From: DATJLY01 sp035604195
GTDB taxonomy: Bacteria; Pseudomonadota; Alphaproteobacteria; ATCC43930; CGMCC-115725
Reading direction: 5' to 3'
Assembly (NCBI GenBank): GCA_035604195.1
Contig: DATNIY010000096.1
Span: 1 to 26,716 of the forward strand
DNA length: 26,716 nt
Shown here: positions 16,668 through 24,039 of the stretch, piece after piece
Position numbering within the stretch: position 1 is the stretch's first letter
Layout: every line of letters starts with the position of its first letter
The notes under the pieces: model-generated
Told to the model about the DNA's origin: nothing
Databases searched by the model: none
What the model saw: only the letters and a program-made list of their open reading frames with translations
Position numbers and translations under genes: made by a program

Positions 16668-17960
16668 TCAGCGCGCCGAAGCGGCGAGGCCGCGATCGAG
16701 ATCGGCGATGATGTCCTCGATGCTTTCGATGCCGATGGAAAGCCGCACCACTTCGGGCCCGGCGCCGGCGGCGGCCTGTTGCTCCTCGGTCAATTGGCGG
16801 TGCGTGGTCGAGGCCGGATGGATGATGAGCGAGCGCGTGTCGCCGATATTGGCGAGATGGGAGAACAGCTCGACGCTCTCGACCAGCTTGACGCCCGCTT
16901 CATAGCCGCCCTTCAGCCCAAAGGTGAAGACCGAGCCCGCGCCCTTCGGCATATATTTTTGCGCCAGCGCGCGATAAGGGCTCGACTCCAATCCGGCATA
17001 GGACACCCAAGCGACCGCGGGATGGCGCTCGAGATGCTGCGCGGCGGCGAGCGCGTTCCGGACATGCCGCTCCATGCGCAGCGGCAGGGTCTCGATGCCG
17101 GTGATAGTGAGGAAGGCATTGAGCGGCGCCAAACTGGCGCCGAGATCGCGCAACCCCACGGCGTGGCCCTGCACCGTGAAGGCCAAATCGCCGAAATTCT
17201 CATAGAAGCGCAGCCCGTGATAGGCCGGCTCCGGCTCGGTCAAGGTCTTGAATTTCTGGTTCTGCGCCCAGTCGAATTTTCCGGAATCGATGACCACGCC
17301 GCCCATCGCGTGGCCGTGGCCGGCAAGAAACTTGGTGGTGGAATGCACGATGAGATCGGCGCCCCATTCAAAGGGCCGGCACAAATAAGGCGTCGCCAGT
17401 GTGTTGTCGACGATGAAGAGCAGCCCGGCCTGATGCGCGATCTCGGCGATCGCCGCGATGTCCGTGACGACGCCGCCGGGATTGGCGATGCTCTCGACGA
17501 AGATCGCCTTGCATTTGGGCGTGAGCGCGCGGCGGAAATTCTCGGGCTCGTCGGGATCGACGAAGATCGCGTCCCAGCCGAATTTCTTGAAGCTGCGCCC
17601 GAACTGCGTGATCGAGCCGCCATAGAGCTTGCGCGAAGCGATGAACTGGTCGCCCGGCTCCATGAAGGCGAAGAAGGCGAGCATCTGCGCGGCATGGCCG
17701 GTCGCGACGGCGATCGCTCCGCGCCCGCCCTCGAGGCTCGCCATGCGCTCCTCGAGCACGGAGACGGTGGGGTTGCCGATGCGCGAATAGATGTAGCCGT
17801 AGCTCTGCAGATTGAACAGCGAGGCGGCATGATCGACATCGTCGAAGACGTAAGCCGTGGTCTGATAGATCGGCGTCGAGCGCGCGCCGGTCGCGGGATC
17901 GGGCGAGGCGCCGGCGTGAACCGCGAGCGTGTCGAAGCCGGGCTTGCGGGTCTCGGGCAT
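16668..17960 (-). CDS. metY: O-acetylhomoserine sulfhydrylase (aminocarboxypropyltransferase)
   Basis: This PLP enzyme makes homocysteine (or methionine from methanethiol) from O-acetylhomoserine. The 430-residue product has the Cys/Met metabolism fold: TLAVHAGASPDPATGARSTP (11-30), QTTAYVFDD, YSRIGNPTVSVLEERMASLEGG, VDNTLATPYLCRPFEWGADL, and the PLP lysine K210 in HSTTKFLAGHG. The length and the long IYQTTAYVF N-terminus favour MetY over MetB or MetC. Homoserine dehydrogenase is encoded in this window at 25329. It is preceded on the same strand by the CoA-binding protein, with only three bases between them, so they form an operon. Confidence 0.93.
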   Translation of the reverse strand: MPETRKPGFDTLAVHAGASPDPATGARSTPIYQTTAYVFDDVDHAASLFNLQSYGYIYSRIGNPTVSVLEERMASLEGGRGAIAVATGHAAQMLAFFAFMEPGDQFIASRKLYGGSITQFGRSFKKFGWDAIFVDPDEPENFRRALTPKCKAIFVESIANPGGVVTDIAAIAEIAHQAGLLFIVDNTLATPYLCRPFEWGADLIVHSTTKFLAGHGHAMGGVVIDSGKFDWAQNQKFKTLTEPEPAYHGLRFYENFGDLAFTVQGHAVGLRDLGASLAPLNAFLTITGIETLPLRMERHVRNALAAAQHLERHPAVAWVSYAGLESSPYRALAQKYMPKGAGSVFTFGLKGGYEAGVKLVESVELFSHLANIGDTRSLIIHPASTTHRQLTEEQQAAAGAGPEVVRLSIGIESIEDIIADLDRGLAASAR

Positions 17961-17963
17961 GGC

Positions 17964-18443
17964 TCAGAGCCTTCTGCGCTTGCTGGAGATGATGCCGGTG
18001 TTGACGCCGCTCCAGGCCAATTCGCCATGGAGCCGCGAGTATTCGATCTTGGGGCAGCGGTTCATCACGACCTTCAGCCCGGCCGCCTCGGCCTTCGCGG
18101 CGGCTTCGTCATTGCGCACGCCCAGTTGCATCCAGACGATTTTGGCGTGCTTGCGGATCGCCTCATCGACGATCGGCAATGCTGCTTCCGAGCGGCGGAA
18201 GATGTCGACCATGTCGATGGGCTCGGGCACCTCGGCCAGATCGGCATAGACGGTCTCGCCGAGGATTTTCTCGCCCGCCGCCTGCGGATTGACGGGAATG
18301 ATGCGATAGCCCTTCGACTGCAGATACTTCATCACGAAATACGAGGGCCGGTTCCAAAGCGGGCTCGCGCCGACCATGGCGACGGTCTTCACCGAATGCA
18401 GGATCTCGCGCAGATAGGCGTCGCTGTAGTTGTCGTGGTTCAT
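17964..18443 (-). CDS. CoA-binding domain protein (YccU-like)
   Basis: The 159-residue product is a single Rossmann-like CoA-binding domain of the YccU type: VKTVAMVGASPLWNRPSYFV (18-37), YRIIPVNPQAAGEKILGETVYADLAEVPEPIDMVDIF, and VWMQLGVRNDEAAAKAEAAGLKVVMNRCPKIE over about 103-135. The family binds CoA in structures but has no established reaction. It is the upstream member of a two-gene operon with metY, three bases apart. A -10-like TAAAAT lies on the minus strand at 18473-18468, without a convincing -35 partner. Confidence 0.85.
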   Translation of the reverse strand: MNHDNYSDAYLREILHSVKTVAMVGASPLWNRPSYFVMKYLQSKGYRIIPVNPQAAGEKILGETVYADLAEVPEPIDMVDIFRRSEAALPIVDEAIRKHAKIVWMQLGVRNDEAAAKAEAAGLKVVMNRCPKIEYSRLHGELAWSGVNTGIISSKRRRL

Positions 18444-18512
18444 TGCGGAATTGGCTTCGTTTCGCAGATTTTAACTTTTTCGCCGCGCCTTCGGCCTGCA
18501 TGGATGCATTGC

Positions 18513-18628
18513 GTGCTTCGAGACGCGCTGCTCCGCAGCGCTCCTCTTCACGAGGTACAGTCTTGGTGGCACGAAGAAATTATCCTCGTCCTGAGGAGGC
18601 CGCGCAGCGGCCGTCTCGAAGGCCGCAC
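18513..18628. repeat. Palindromic intergenic repeat, copy A (REP/RIME-like)
   Basis: An imperfect inverted repeat bounded by GTGC and GCAC, with arms CTTCGAGACG and CGTCTCGAAGG and an inner CCTCGTCCTGAGGAG core. The right half (about 18583-18622) closely matches copy B at 20763-20802. The left arm is more diverged. It fills most of the 274-base gap between the CoA-binding gene and the crotonase gene. The rest of that gap holds nothing else I can support. Confidence 0.7.
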
Positions 18629-18717
18629 CGACCCCATCCAGCCGAGAGCTACGCCATACCGCATATTGCGTACACATATGGCGGCGGCAGCCGTCGGTTT
18701 CAATGGCGGCCTCGCAC

Positions 18718-19503
18718 TCACCGATCCTCCCACGCCGGCGGGCGCTTTTCGAGGAAGGCGTCGAGCCCTTCCTCGGCGTCGCGCGCCAGCATGTTGCGGG
18801 TCATGACCTCGCTCGCATAGACATAGGCGGCCTCGAGGCCCAATTCGGCCTGGCGATAGAACGCCTCTTTGCCGATCGCCAGCACATGCGCCGATTTGGC
18901 GGCAATGGACTGCGCCAGATCGCCGACGGCGCGGTCGAGCGCCGCCTCGGGGACGATACGGTTGACGAGGCCCCAAGCGCGTGCCTGCTCGGCGCCGATG
19001 AGCTCGCCGGTGAGCAGCATTTCCATCGCCGGCTTGCGGCCGATGGCGCGCGTCAGCGCCACCATCGGCGTCGAGCAGAAGAGGCCGATATTGACGCCGG
19101 GCGTGGCGAAGCGCGCGGTCTCGGCGGCGATTGCGAGATCGCAAGTCGCGACGAGCTGGCAGCCGGCGGCCGTCGCGGTGCCGTGCACGCGCGCGATCAC
19201 CGGCTTGGGCAGCGCGACGATGCTGGTCATGAGCTTCGCGCATTGGCGGAACACCGCCTCGTAATGCTGGCGGCCGGGATTGGCGCGCAGCTCCCTGAGA
19301 TCATGGCCGGCGCAGAAGGCCGGGCCGGAAGCGGCGATCACCACCACCCGCGCCGCGCGGTCCGAGGCGACCGCGTCGAGCGCGTCCTGGAACGCCGTCA
19401 TCAGCGCGACCGAAAGCGCGTTGCGCGCCGCCGGGCGGTTGAGGGTGAGGGTGACGATGCCTCCCTCGTTCCGCCGCAGCAGTAGGGGCTCGGAGCTGTT
19501 CAT
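18718..19503 (-). CDS. Enoyl-CoA hydratase/isomerase family protein, ECHDC3-like
   Basis: The 261-residue product has the crotonase fold. Oxyanion-hole segments are ASGPAFCAGHDLREL (58-72) and VHGTATAAGCQLVATCDLAIA (from 106). The stretch GCQLVATCDLAIA, then FATPGVNIGLFCSTPMVAL, resembles human ECHDC3 and its bacterial relatives. The two glutamates that act in canonical hydratases (E144 and E164 of rat crotonase) are replaced by Q116 and G136, so water addition by the usual mechanism is unlikely. Substrate and reaction are unknown, although CoA-ester binding is expected. The start has AAGGAAG upstream. It has its own candidate promoter and lies apart from other lipid genes. Confidence 0.88.
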   Translation of the reverse strand: MNSSEPLLLRRNEGGIVTLTLNRPAARNALSVALMTAFQDALDAVASDRAARVVVIAASGPAFCAGHDLRELRANPGRQHYEAVFRQCAKLMTSIVALPKPVIARVHGTATAAGCQLVATCDLAIAAETARFATPGVNIGLFCSTPMVALTRAIGRKPAMEMLLTGELIGAEQARAWGLVNRIVPEAALDRAVGDLAQSIAAKSAHVLAIGKEAFYRQAELGLEAAYVYASEVMTRNMLARDAEEGLDAFLEKRPPAWEDR

Positions 19504-19524
19504 TCGGACTTCCTTTCCGCTCGC

Positions 19525-19553
19525 ATCTCATTCCTTTGGGCGGCGCGCTTCAA
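19525..19553 (-). promoter_or_regulatory. Candidate promoter for the ECHDC3-like gene
   Basis: On the minus strand TTGAAG (19553-19548) is followed after 17 bases by TGAGAT (19530-19525). Transcription would begin about 15 bases before the ATG at 19503. The match is moderate. Confidence 0.33.
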
Positions 19554-19640
19554 CCGGAAATTATCTCCCAGCGCCCGACCCGCCTTGGGGTAAGATGATA
19601 CCATAGCGAGAAAATGCCGATTTCCTGCGCCTTTCCCGCC

Positions 19641-19669
19641 TTGACTGGCGGCGAATGCGTGCCATACTG
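19641..19669 (+). promoter_or_regulatory. Candidate sigma-70 promoter for rplM-rpsI
   Basis: TTGACT (19641-19646) is followed by CATACT (19663-19668, 16-base spacer) or ATACTG (19664-19669, 17-base spacer). The -35 differs from consensus at one base. Transcription would begin about 17 bases before the rplM ATG, so there is little room for the L13-binding leader found in some bacteria. Confidence 0.58.
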
Positions 19670-19691
19670 CGCCGCCTTATCCGAGGAAACG

Positions 19692-20168
19692 ATGACGAGC
19701 CATTCCCTGACGACCCACTCCTTGCGGCCATCCGAGATCGACAAGAAGTGGCTCTTGATCGACGCCGACGGCATCATCCTCGGCCGGCTCGCCGCGATCG
19801 TCGCCACCCGGCTGCGCGGCAAGCACAAGCCGACCTATACGCCGCACATGGATTGCGGCGACCATGTCATCGTCATCAATGCCGAGAAGGTGCAGCTCAC
19901 CGGCAACAAGCGGCGCGACAGCATGTTCCGCTGGCACACGGGATACCCGGGCGGCATCAAGGAGCGCAGCAAGGGCGAGATCCTCGCGGGCAAGCACCCC
20001 GAGCGCGTCGTTCTCAAGGCGGTCGAGCGCATGGTGCCGCGCGGGCCCCTGGGGCGGCGCGTCATGGAGCATCTCAAGGTCTATGCCGGCCCGGCCCATC
20101 CGCACGAGGCGCAGCAGCCGCAGCCGCTCGACCTGGCGGCGATGAACCGCAAGAACAAGAGGGCATGA
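19692..20168 (+). CDS. rplM: 50S ribosomal protein L13
   Basis: L13 is an early-assembling protein of the large ribosomal subunit. The 158-residue product contains KKWLLIDADGIILGRLAAIVATRL over about 19-42, KHKPTYTPHMDCGDHVIVINAEKVQLTG, HTGYPGGIKERSKGEIL and VERMVPRGPLGRRVMEHLKVYAGPAHPHEAQQP. It is slightly longer than the E. coli protein (142 residues). I chose ATG at 19692, after GAGGA; the upstream in-frame stretch falls over the promoter. Its stop overlaps the rpsI start. Confidence 0.96.
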   Translation: MTSHSLTTHSLRPSEIDKKWLLIDADGIILGRLAAIVATRLRGKHKPTYTPHMDCGDHVIVINAEKVQLTGNKRRDSMFRWHTGYPGGIKERSKGEILAGKHPERVVLKAVERMVPRGPLGRRVMEHLKVYAGPAHPHEAQQPQPLDLAAMNRKNKRA

Positions 20169-20677
20169 GCATGGCCGATCTGCAGCAGGGCCTGAGCGGG
20201 CTGCGCGACGCATTGACCGGCGCGCAGGTGGCGCGCCAGCCGCAGCCGCAAGCCACGGCGCCGACGGAGGTCCAGCCCAAGCGCGACGCGCAGGGCCGCG
20301 CCTATGCCACCGGCAAACGCAAGAACGCGGTGGCGCGCGTCTGGATCAAGCCGGGCAACGGGCGGATCACCGTGAACGGGCGCGACAGCCCGGTCTATTT
20401 CGCGCGGCCGGTGCTGCGCATGCTCTTGAACCAGCCCTTCGTCGTCGCCAATCGGTTGGGCCAGTTCGACGTCGTCTGCACCGTCGTCGGCGGCGGGCTT
20501 TCCGGCCAGGCGGGCGCGGTGCGCCACGGCATCAGCAAGGCGCTGACCTTCTACGAGCCCGAGCTGCGCCCGACGCTCAAGGCCGGCGGGTTCCTGACCC
20601 GCGACAGCCGCGTCGTCGAGCGCAAGAAATACGGCAAGGCCAAGGCGCGACGCAGCTTCCAATTCTCGAAACGCTGA
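20165..20677 (+). CDS. rpsI: 30S ribosomal protein S9
   Basis: S9 sits in the small-subunit head, and its C-terminal tail reaches the P-site tRNA. The 170-residue product contains GRAYATGKRKNAVARVWIKPG (from about 45), GRDSPVYFARPVLRMLLNQP and the invariant end TRDSRVVERKKYGKAKARRSFQFSKR split over the last 26 residues. The first 40 residues are a Gln/Ala-rich extension, longer than in E. coli S9 (130 residues) but usual in alphaproteobacteria. ATG at 20165 overlaps the rplM stop; a second ATG at 20171 would shorten the protein by two residues. Confidence 0.95.
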   Translation: MSMADLQQGLSGLRDALTGAQVARQPQPQATAPTEVQPKRDAQGRAYATGKRKNAVARVWIKPGNGRITVNGRDSPVYFARPVLRMLLNQPFVVANRLGQFDVVCTVVGGGLSGQAGAVRHGISKALTFYEPELRPTLKAGGFLTRDSRVVERKKYGKAKARRSFQFSKR

Positions 20678-20710
20678 GCGGCGTCGACCGCCGGGCGCAA
20701 TTGCACAGCT

Positions 20711-20809
20711 CACCCGTCGAGACGCGCCCTTCAGGCGCTCCTCAGGGTGAGGCGGAATCGGTTCCTCGTCCTGAGGAGCGCGCAACGCGCGCGTCTCGAA
20801 GGACGGGTG
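20711..20809. repeat. Palindromic intergenic repeat, copy B (REP/RIME-like)
   Basis: The element is bounded by CACCCGTC (20711-20718) and GACGGGTG (20802-20809) and has inner arms CGAGACGCG with CGCGTCTCG and GCGCTCCTCAGG with CCTGAGGAGCGC. It could fold into one long interrupted hairpin. It lies between rpsI and argC, 58 bases before the argC start. Its right half matches copy A at 18513-18628. Confidence 0.78.
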
Positions 20810-20867
20810 AGGCGGCGGCACCGAACCGAATTCGACAGCAAATCTCGTCCCGCTAGAAGGAGGGCTC

Positions 20868-21920
20868 ATGGCCCCACCCGATCTTCGCGCGCGCATCGCC
20901 ATCCTGGGCGCCAGCGGCTATACCGGCGCCGAGCTCTTGCGGCTGTTGGCGCATCACCCCAATGCCGCGATCACCGCGATGACGGCAGACCGCCAGGCGG
21001 GCAAGCCGATCGGCGCGGTCTTTCCGCATCTGGCCGGGCGCGAGCTGCCGAATCTCGTCGCCATTCCCGAAGTCGATTGGAGCAAGGTCGATCTCGTCTT
21101 CTGCTGCCTGCCGCACGGCACGACGCAGGAGGTGGTGGCTTCATTGCCGAAGCATTTGCGGATCTGCGATCTCTCCGCCGATTTCCGCTTGGCCGATCCC
21201 GCGCTCTATGCCCAATGGTACGGCCATGCGCATCGCGCCGTCGAATTGCAGCGCGAGGCGGTCTATGGCCTGACCGAAATCATGCGCGGCGCGGTCGCCA
21301 ATGCGCGGCTCGTGGCGGTGCCCGGCTGCTATCCCACGGGCGCGCAACTGCCGCTCATTCCGCTGGTCAAGGCGGCGCAGATCGACGCCGACGACATCGT
21401 CATCGACGCCAAATCCGGCGTCACCGGCGCCGGGCGCGGCTTGAAGGAAACGAGCCTCTTCGCCGAGGTCTCCGAGGGCATATCCGCCTATGGCGTCGCC
21501 AACCATCGGCACATGCCGGAGATCGAGCAGGGCCTATCGCAAGCCGCCGGCCGCCCGATCACGGTGAGCTTCACGCCGCACCTCATGCCGATGAATCGCG
21601 GCATCCTCTCGACCATCTATGTCCGCATGATCGGCGGCGCCACGCTCGCGGATCTCCGCCGCACGCTCGAGGAGGCTTACGCCGGCGAGGCCTTCGTCCG
21701 CGTGCTCGCGCCGGGCCAGATGCCGGCGACGCATCACGTGCGCGGCTCGAATCTGTGCCTGATCGGCCTCGCCGCCGACCGGCTCTCGGGCCGCGCCATC
21801 CTGGTTTCGGCGATCGACAATCTGGTCAAGGGCGCCTCGGGCCAGGCGGTGCAGGACATGAACGTCATGCTGGGATTGCCGGAGACCGCCGGGCTGGCGC
21901 AGGAGCCGCTGTTTCCGTGA
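20868..21920 (+). CDS. argC: N-acetyl-gamma-glutamyl-phosphate reductase
   Basis: ArgC reduces N-acetylglutamyl phosphate to the semialdehyde with NADPH, the third step of arginine synthesis. The 350-residue protein is of the long type: an N-terminal NADP loop ILGASGYTGAELLRLLAHHP (12-31), FCCLPHGTTQEVV, the catalytic C154 in VPGCYPTGAQLPLIPLV, KSGVTGAGRGLKE, and the conserved H in ANHRHMPEIEQ. A strong ribosome-binding site (GAAGGAGGG) precedes the ATG at 20868. It follows rplM-rpsI as in many alphaproteobacteria, but the repeat between suggests a separate or attenuated transcript. Confidence 0.95.
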   Translation: MAPPDLRARIAILGASGYTGAELLRLLAHHPNAAITAMTADRQAGKPIGAVFPHLAGRELPNLVAIPEVDWSKVDLVFCCLPHGTTQEVVASLPKHLRICDLSADFRLADPALYAQWYGHAHRAVELQREAVYGLTEIMRGAVANARLVAVPGCYPTGAQLPLIPLVKAAQIDADDIVIDAKSGVTGAGRGLKETSLFAEVSEGISAYGVANHRHMPEIEQGLSQAAGRPITVSFTPHLMPMNRGILSTIYVRMIGGATLADLRRTLEEAYAGEAFVRVLAPGQMPATHHVRGSNLCLIGLAADRLSGRAILVSAIDNLVKGASGQAVQDMNVMLGLPETAGLAQEPLFP

Positions 21921-21961
21921 GCGCTGTCGCTGGGCGACGATGCTCTTACGCTTCTGTTTAT

Positions 21962-22046
21962 CGTCATGGCCGGCCGCCGTGCCGGCCATCCACGGATTTG
22001 CGGTAGAATCAAAAGGTGGATGCGCGGGTCAAGCCCGCGCATGACG
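21962..22046. repeat. Two-hairpin intergenic element between convergent argC and phaC
   Basis: Hairpin 1 is ATGGCCGGC (21966-21974) with GCCGGCCAT (21981-21989), a perfect 9-base stem. Hairpin 2 is ATGCGCGGG (22020-22028) with CCCGCGCAT (22034-22042), another perfect 9-base stem. The two halves also pair with each other (CGTCAT with ATGACG at the ends; CATCCAC with GTGGATG inside). I recall this as a widespread alphaproteobacterial intergenic family. It could serve as a bidirectional terminator, though no T-tract follows. Confidence 0.75.
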
Positions 22047-22067
22047 TTGGCAGGTTGCAGACCGCCC

Positions 22068-23858
22068 TCAGCTCGCCTTGACCCGGACATAGGAGCCGGG
22101 GGCGTCTTCGATGGGCTTTAGCTTGCCGTCGCCGGGCGCGCGCGCGGGAACCGTGCCGCCGGCATACTGCGCCACCCATTCCTCCCAGGCGGGCCACCAC
22201 GAGCCTTCGTAATCGGTCGCGCCGGCGAGCCAATCATCCGGGCTCGGCGGCAGGTTCTGATTTTGCGAGTGCCCGTATTTGTGCGCGTCCGGCGGATTGA
22301 CCACGCCGGCGATGTGACCCGAGGCGGCGAGCACGAACTTCATCGGCCCGCGAAAGATCTGCGTCGCGGCATAAGTCGATTTCCACGGCGCGATGTGGTC
22401 CTCGCGCGTCGACAGGATGAAGCTCGGCGTGTGGATGCGGCGCAAATCGATGGGCACGCCCGCAAGCTTCAAGGCGTTGGGCACGACGAGCTTGTTCTCC
22501 TGATACATGGTGCGGAGATAGAAGCTGTGCATCTCCGCCGGCATGCGCGTCGAATCGCTGTTCCAATAGAGCAGGTCGAAGGGGAAGGGCTCCTTGCCCA
22601 GGAGGTAGTTGTTGACGACGAAGGACCAGATCAGATCGTTGGCGCGCAGCATGTTGAAGGTCGTCGCCATGTCCGAGCCGTCGAGGTAGCCGTGCTTCTT
22701 CATGCGCTCCTCGAGCATGGCGATCTGCTCCTCGTCGATGAAGACCGACAGCTCGCCGGACTCGGCGAAATCGACCATCGAGGCGAAATAGGTCGCGCTC
22801 GCGACGCGCTTGTCCTTCTTGGCCGCCATATAGGCGAGCGTCGCCGCCAGCAAGGTGCCGCCGAGGCAATAGCCGATGAGATTGGCCTCCTTCTCGCCGG
22901 TCGCCTGCTCGATGGCGTCGAGCGCCGCGAGCGGCCCTTCCAGCATGTAGTCGTCGAAGCGCTTCTCCGCCAAACGCTCGTCCGGATTGACCCAGGAGAC
23001 GACGAAGACGGTGTGGCCCTGCGCGACCGCCCATTTGACGAAGGAGTTCCGGGGTCTAAGATCGAGAATGTAATACTTGTTGATCCAAGGCGGCATGATC
23101 AGCAGCGGCCGCCGTTTCACCGTCGCGGTCGAAGGCTGATACTGGATGAGCTGCAGCAGATCGTTCTGATAGATCACCTTGCCCGGCGTCACCGCGAGGT
23201 CCTTGCCGACCTCGAAGGCCTCCATATCCGTCATCTTGATCATCAGCCGGCCTTTGCCGCGCTCGAGATCCTCGAGCATGTTCTTGAGGCCGCTGACCAG
23301 GTTCTCGCCGCCGCTCGCCAAGGTCGCGCGCAGCACTTCGGGATTGGTGAGGACGAAATTCGACGGCGCCATCGCATCGACGAATTGCCTGGTATAGAAA
23401 TCCACTTTGCGCGCCGTCTTCTCGTCGAGCCCATCGACCTGCCGCACGGTCGATTGCAGCCAGCGCGCGGTCAAGAGATAGCTTTGCTTGATGTAGTCGA
23501 AGAGCGTGCTCTCGGTCCACGCCGCGTCCTTGAAGCGGCGATCGTCGGGCGAGGGCTCGACCAGCGGCTCCGCCGGACTGCCGAAAAAGCGCTGTGTGGC
23601 GCTTTGCCACAGGCGGAGCTGATCCTGCCACAGCGACATCTGCGCCTGCATGAGCGCGGCCGGGTTGGTCATCATCCGCTGCGTCATTTCGAGAAAGGCG
23701 CCGGCGAGGTTGAGCGGATCGACCGAGCCGCCATTGGCGCCTTGGCGCGCCATGAACTCCTGGATGATGCGCTGGCTGCGCTCGGCGATCTCGGCCATGT
23801 GGCGCGACCATTCCACGGGATCGGGGATCTTGATCTCGGGAGTTGACGGTTCCGTCAT
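22068..23858 (-). CDS. phaC: Class I poly(R)-hydroxyalkanoic acid synthase
   Basis: PhaC polymerises (R)-3-hydroxyacyl-CoA into polyhydroxyalkanoate granules. The 596-residue product has the class I length, an N-terminal domain (about 60-200) containing NPAALMQAQMSLWQDQLRLW, and an alpha/beta hydrolase domain. The catalytic triad is visible: C331 in the lipase-like box GYCLGGT, D487 in STREDHIAPW, and H515 in ASGHIAGVVNPP. PPWINKYYILDLRP and GHTVFVVSWVNPDERL are further signatures. I chose the ATG at 23858 (protein begins MTEPSTPEIK) after GAGGA; the upstream in-frame extension is GC-rich noise. No phaA, phaB, phasin or phaR gene is adjacent. Confidence 0.96.
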   Translation of the reverse strand: MTEPSTPEIKIPDPVEWSRHMAEIAERSQRIIQEFMARQGANGGSVDPLNLAGAFLEMTQRMMTNPAALMQAQMSLWQDQLRLWQSATQRFFGSPAEPLVEPSPDDRRFKDAAWTESTLFDYIKQSYLLTARWLQSTVRQVDGLDEKTARKVDFYTRQFVDAMAPSNFVLTNPEVLRATLASGGENLVSGLKNMLEDLERGKGRLMIKMTDMEAFEVGKDLAVTPGKVIYQNDLLQLIQYQPSTATVKRRPLLIMPPWINKYYILDLRPRNSFVKWAVAQGHTVFVVSWVNPDERLAEKRFDDYMLEGPLAALDAIEQATGEKEANLIGYCLGGTLLAATLAYMAAKKDKRVASATYFASMVDFAESGELSVFIDEEQIAMLEERMKKHGYLDGSDMATTFNMLRANDLIWSFVVNNYLLGKEPFPFDLLYWNSDSTRMPAEMHSFYLRTMYQENKLVVPNALKLAGVPIDLRRIHTPSFILSTREDHIAPWKSTYAATQIFRGPMKFVLAASGHIAGVVNPPDAHKYGHSQNQNLPPSPDDWLAGATDYEGSWWPAWEEWVAQYAGGTVPARAPGDGKLKPIEDAPGSYVRVKAS

Positions 23859-24039
23859 GCCTGTCGTCCTCGTGGCGTTCGCTGGCCCGCGGCGATCATG
23901 ATCGATTGTTGCGGCAGCGCGATGATGCTCTAATGGACCCGAGCATGGGGACCGGGGAGGTCCGCGGACGCTCATTTATATGGTATTAGGTTTAAGATTC
24001 GCCAGCATGTCCGCGAATTCGCGATCGAGAGGGTCGGTT
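23859..24039. promoter_or_regulatory. Divergent intergenic region phaC / lipoprotein gene
   Basis: This 181-base gap must hold the promoters of both flanking genes. An AT-rich island at about 23972-24000 (TTTATATGGTATTAGG and following) stands out in the GC-rich surroundings. I cannot assign -35/-10 pairs with confidence in either direction; on the minus strand TTAGAG and AACAAT 17 bases apart is a weak option for phaC. Confidence 0.35.

Noticed and set aside
16779..18806. A 675-codon plus-strand frame opposite metY and the CoA-binding gene
   Set aside because: It is a mirror frame of two recognised genes and runs through a palindromic repeat; no family signature.
20678..20700. Rho-independent terminator after rpsI
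   Set aside because: A short GCGG/CCGC hairpin exists but no T-run follows.
22263..23846. A 527-codon plus-strand frame opposite phaC
   Set aside because: The phaC catalytic triad is clear on the minus strand; the opposite frame is Arg/His-rich with no motif.
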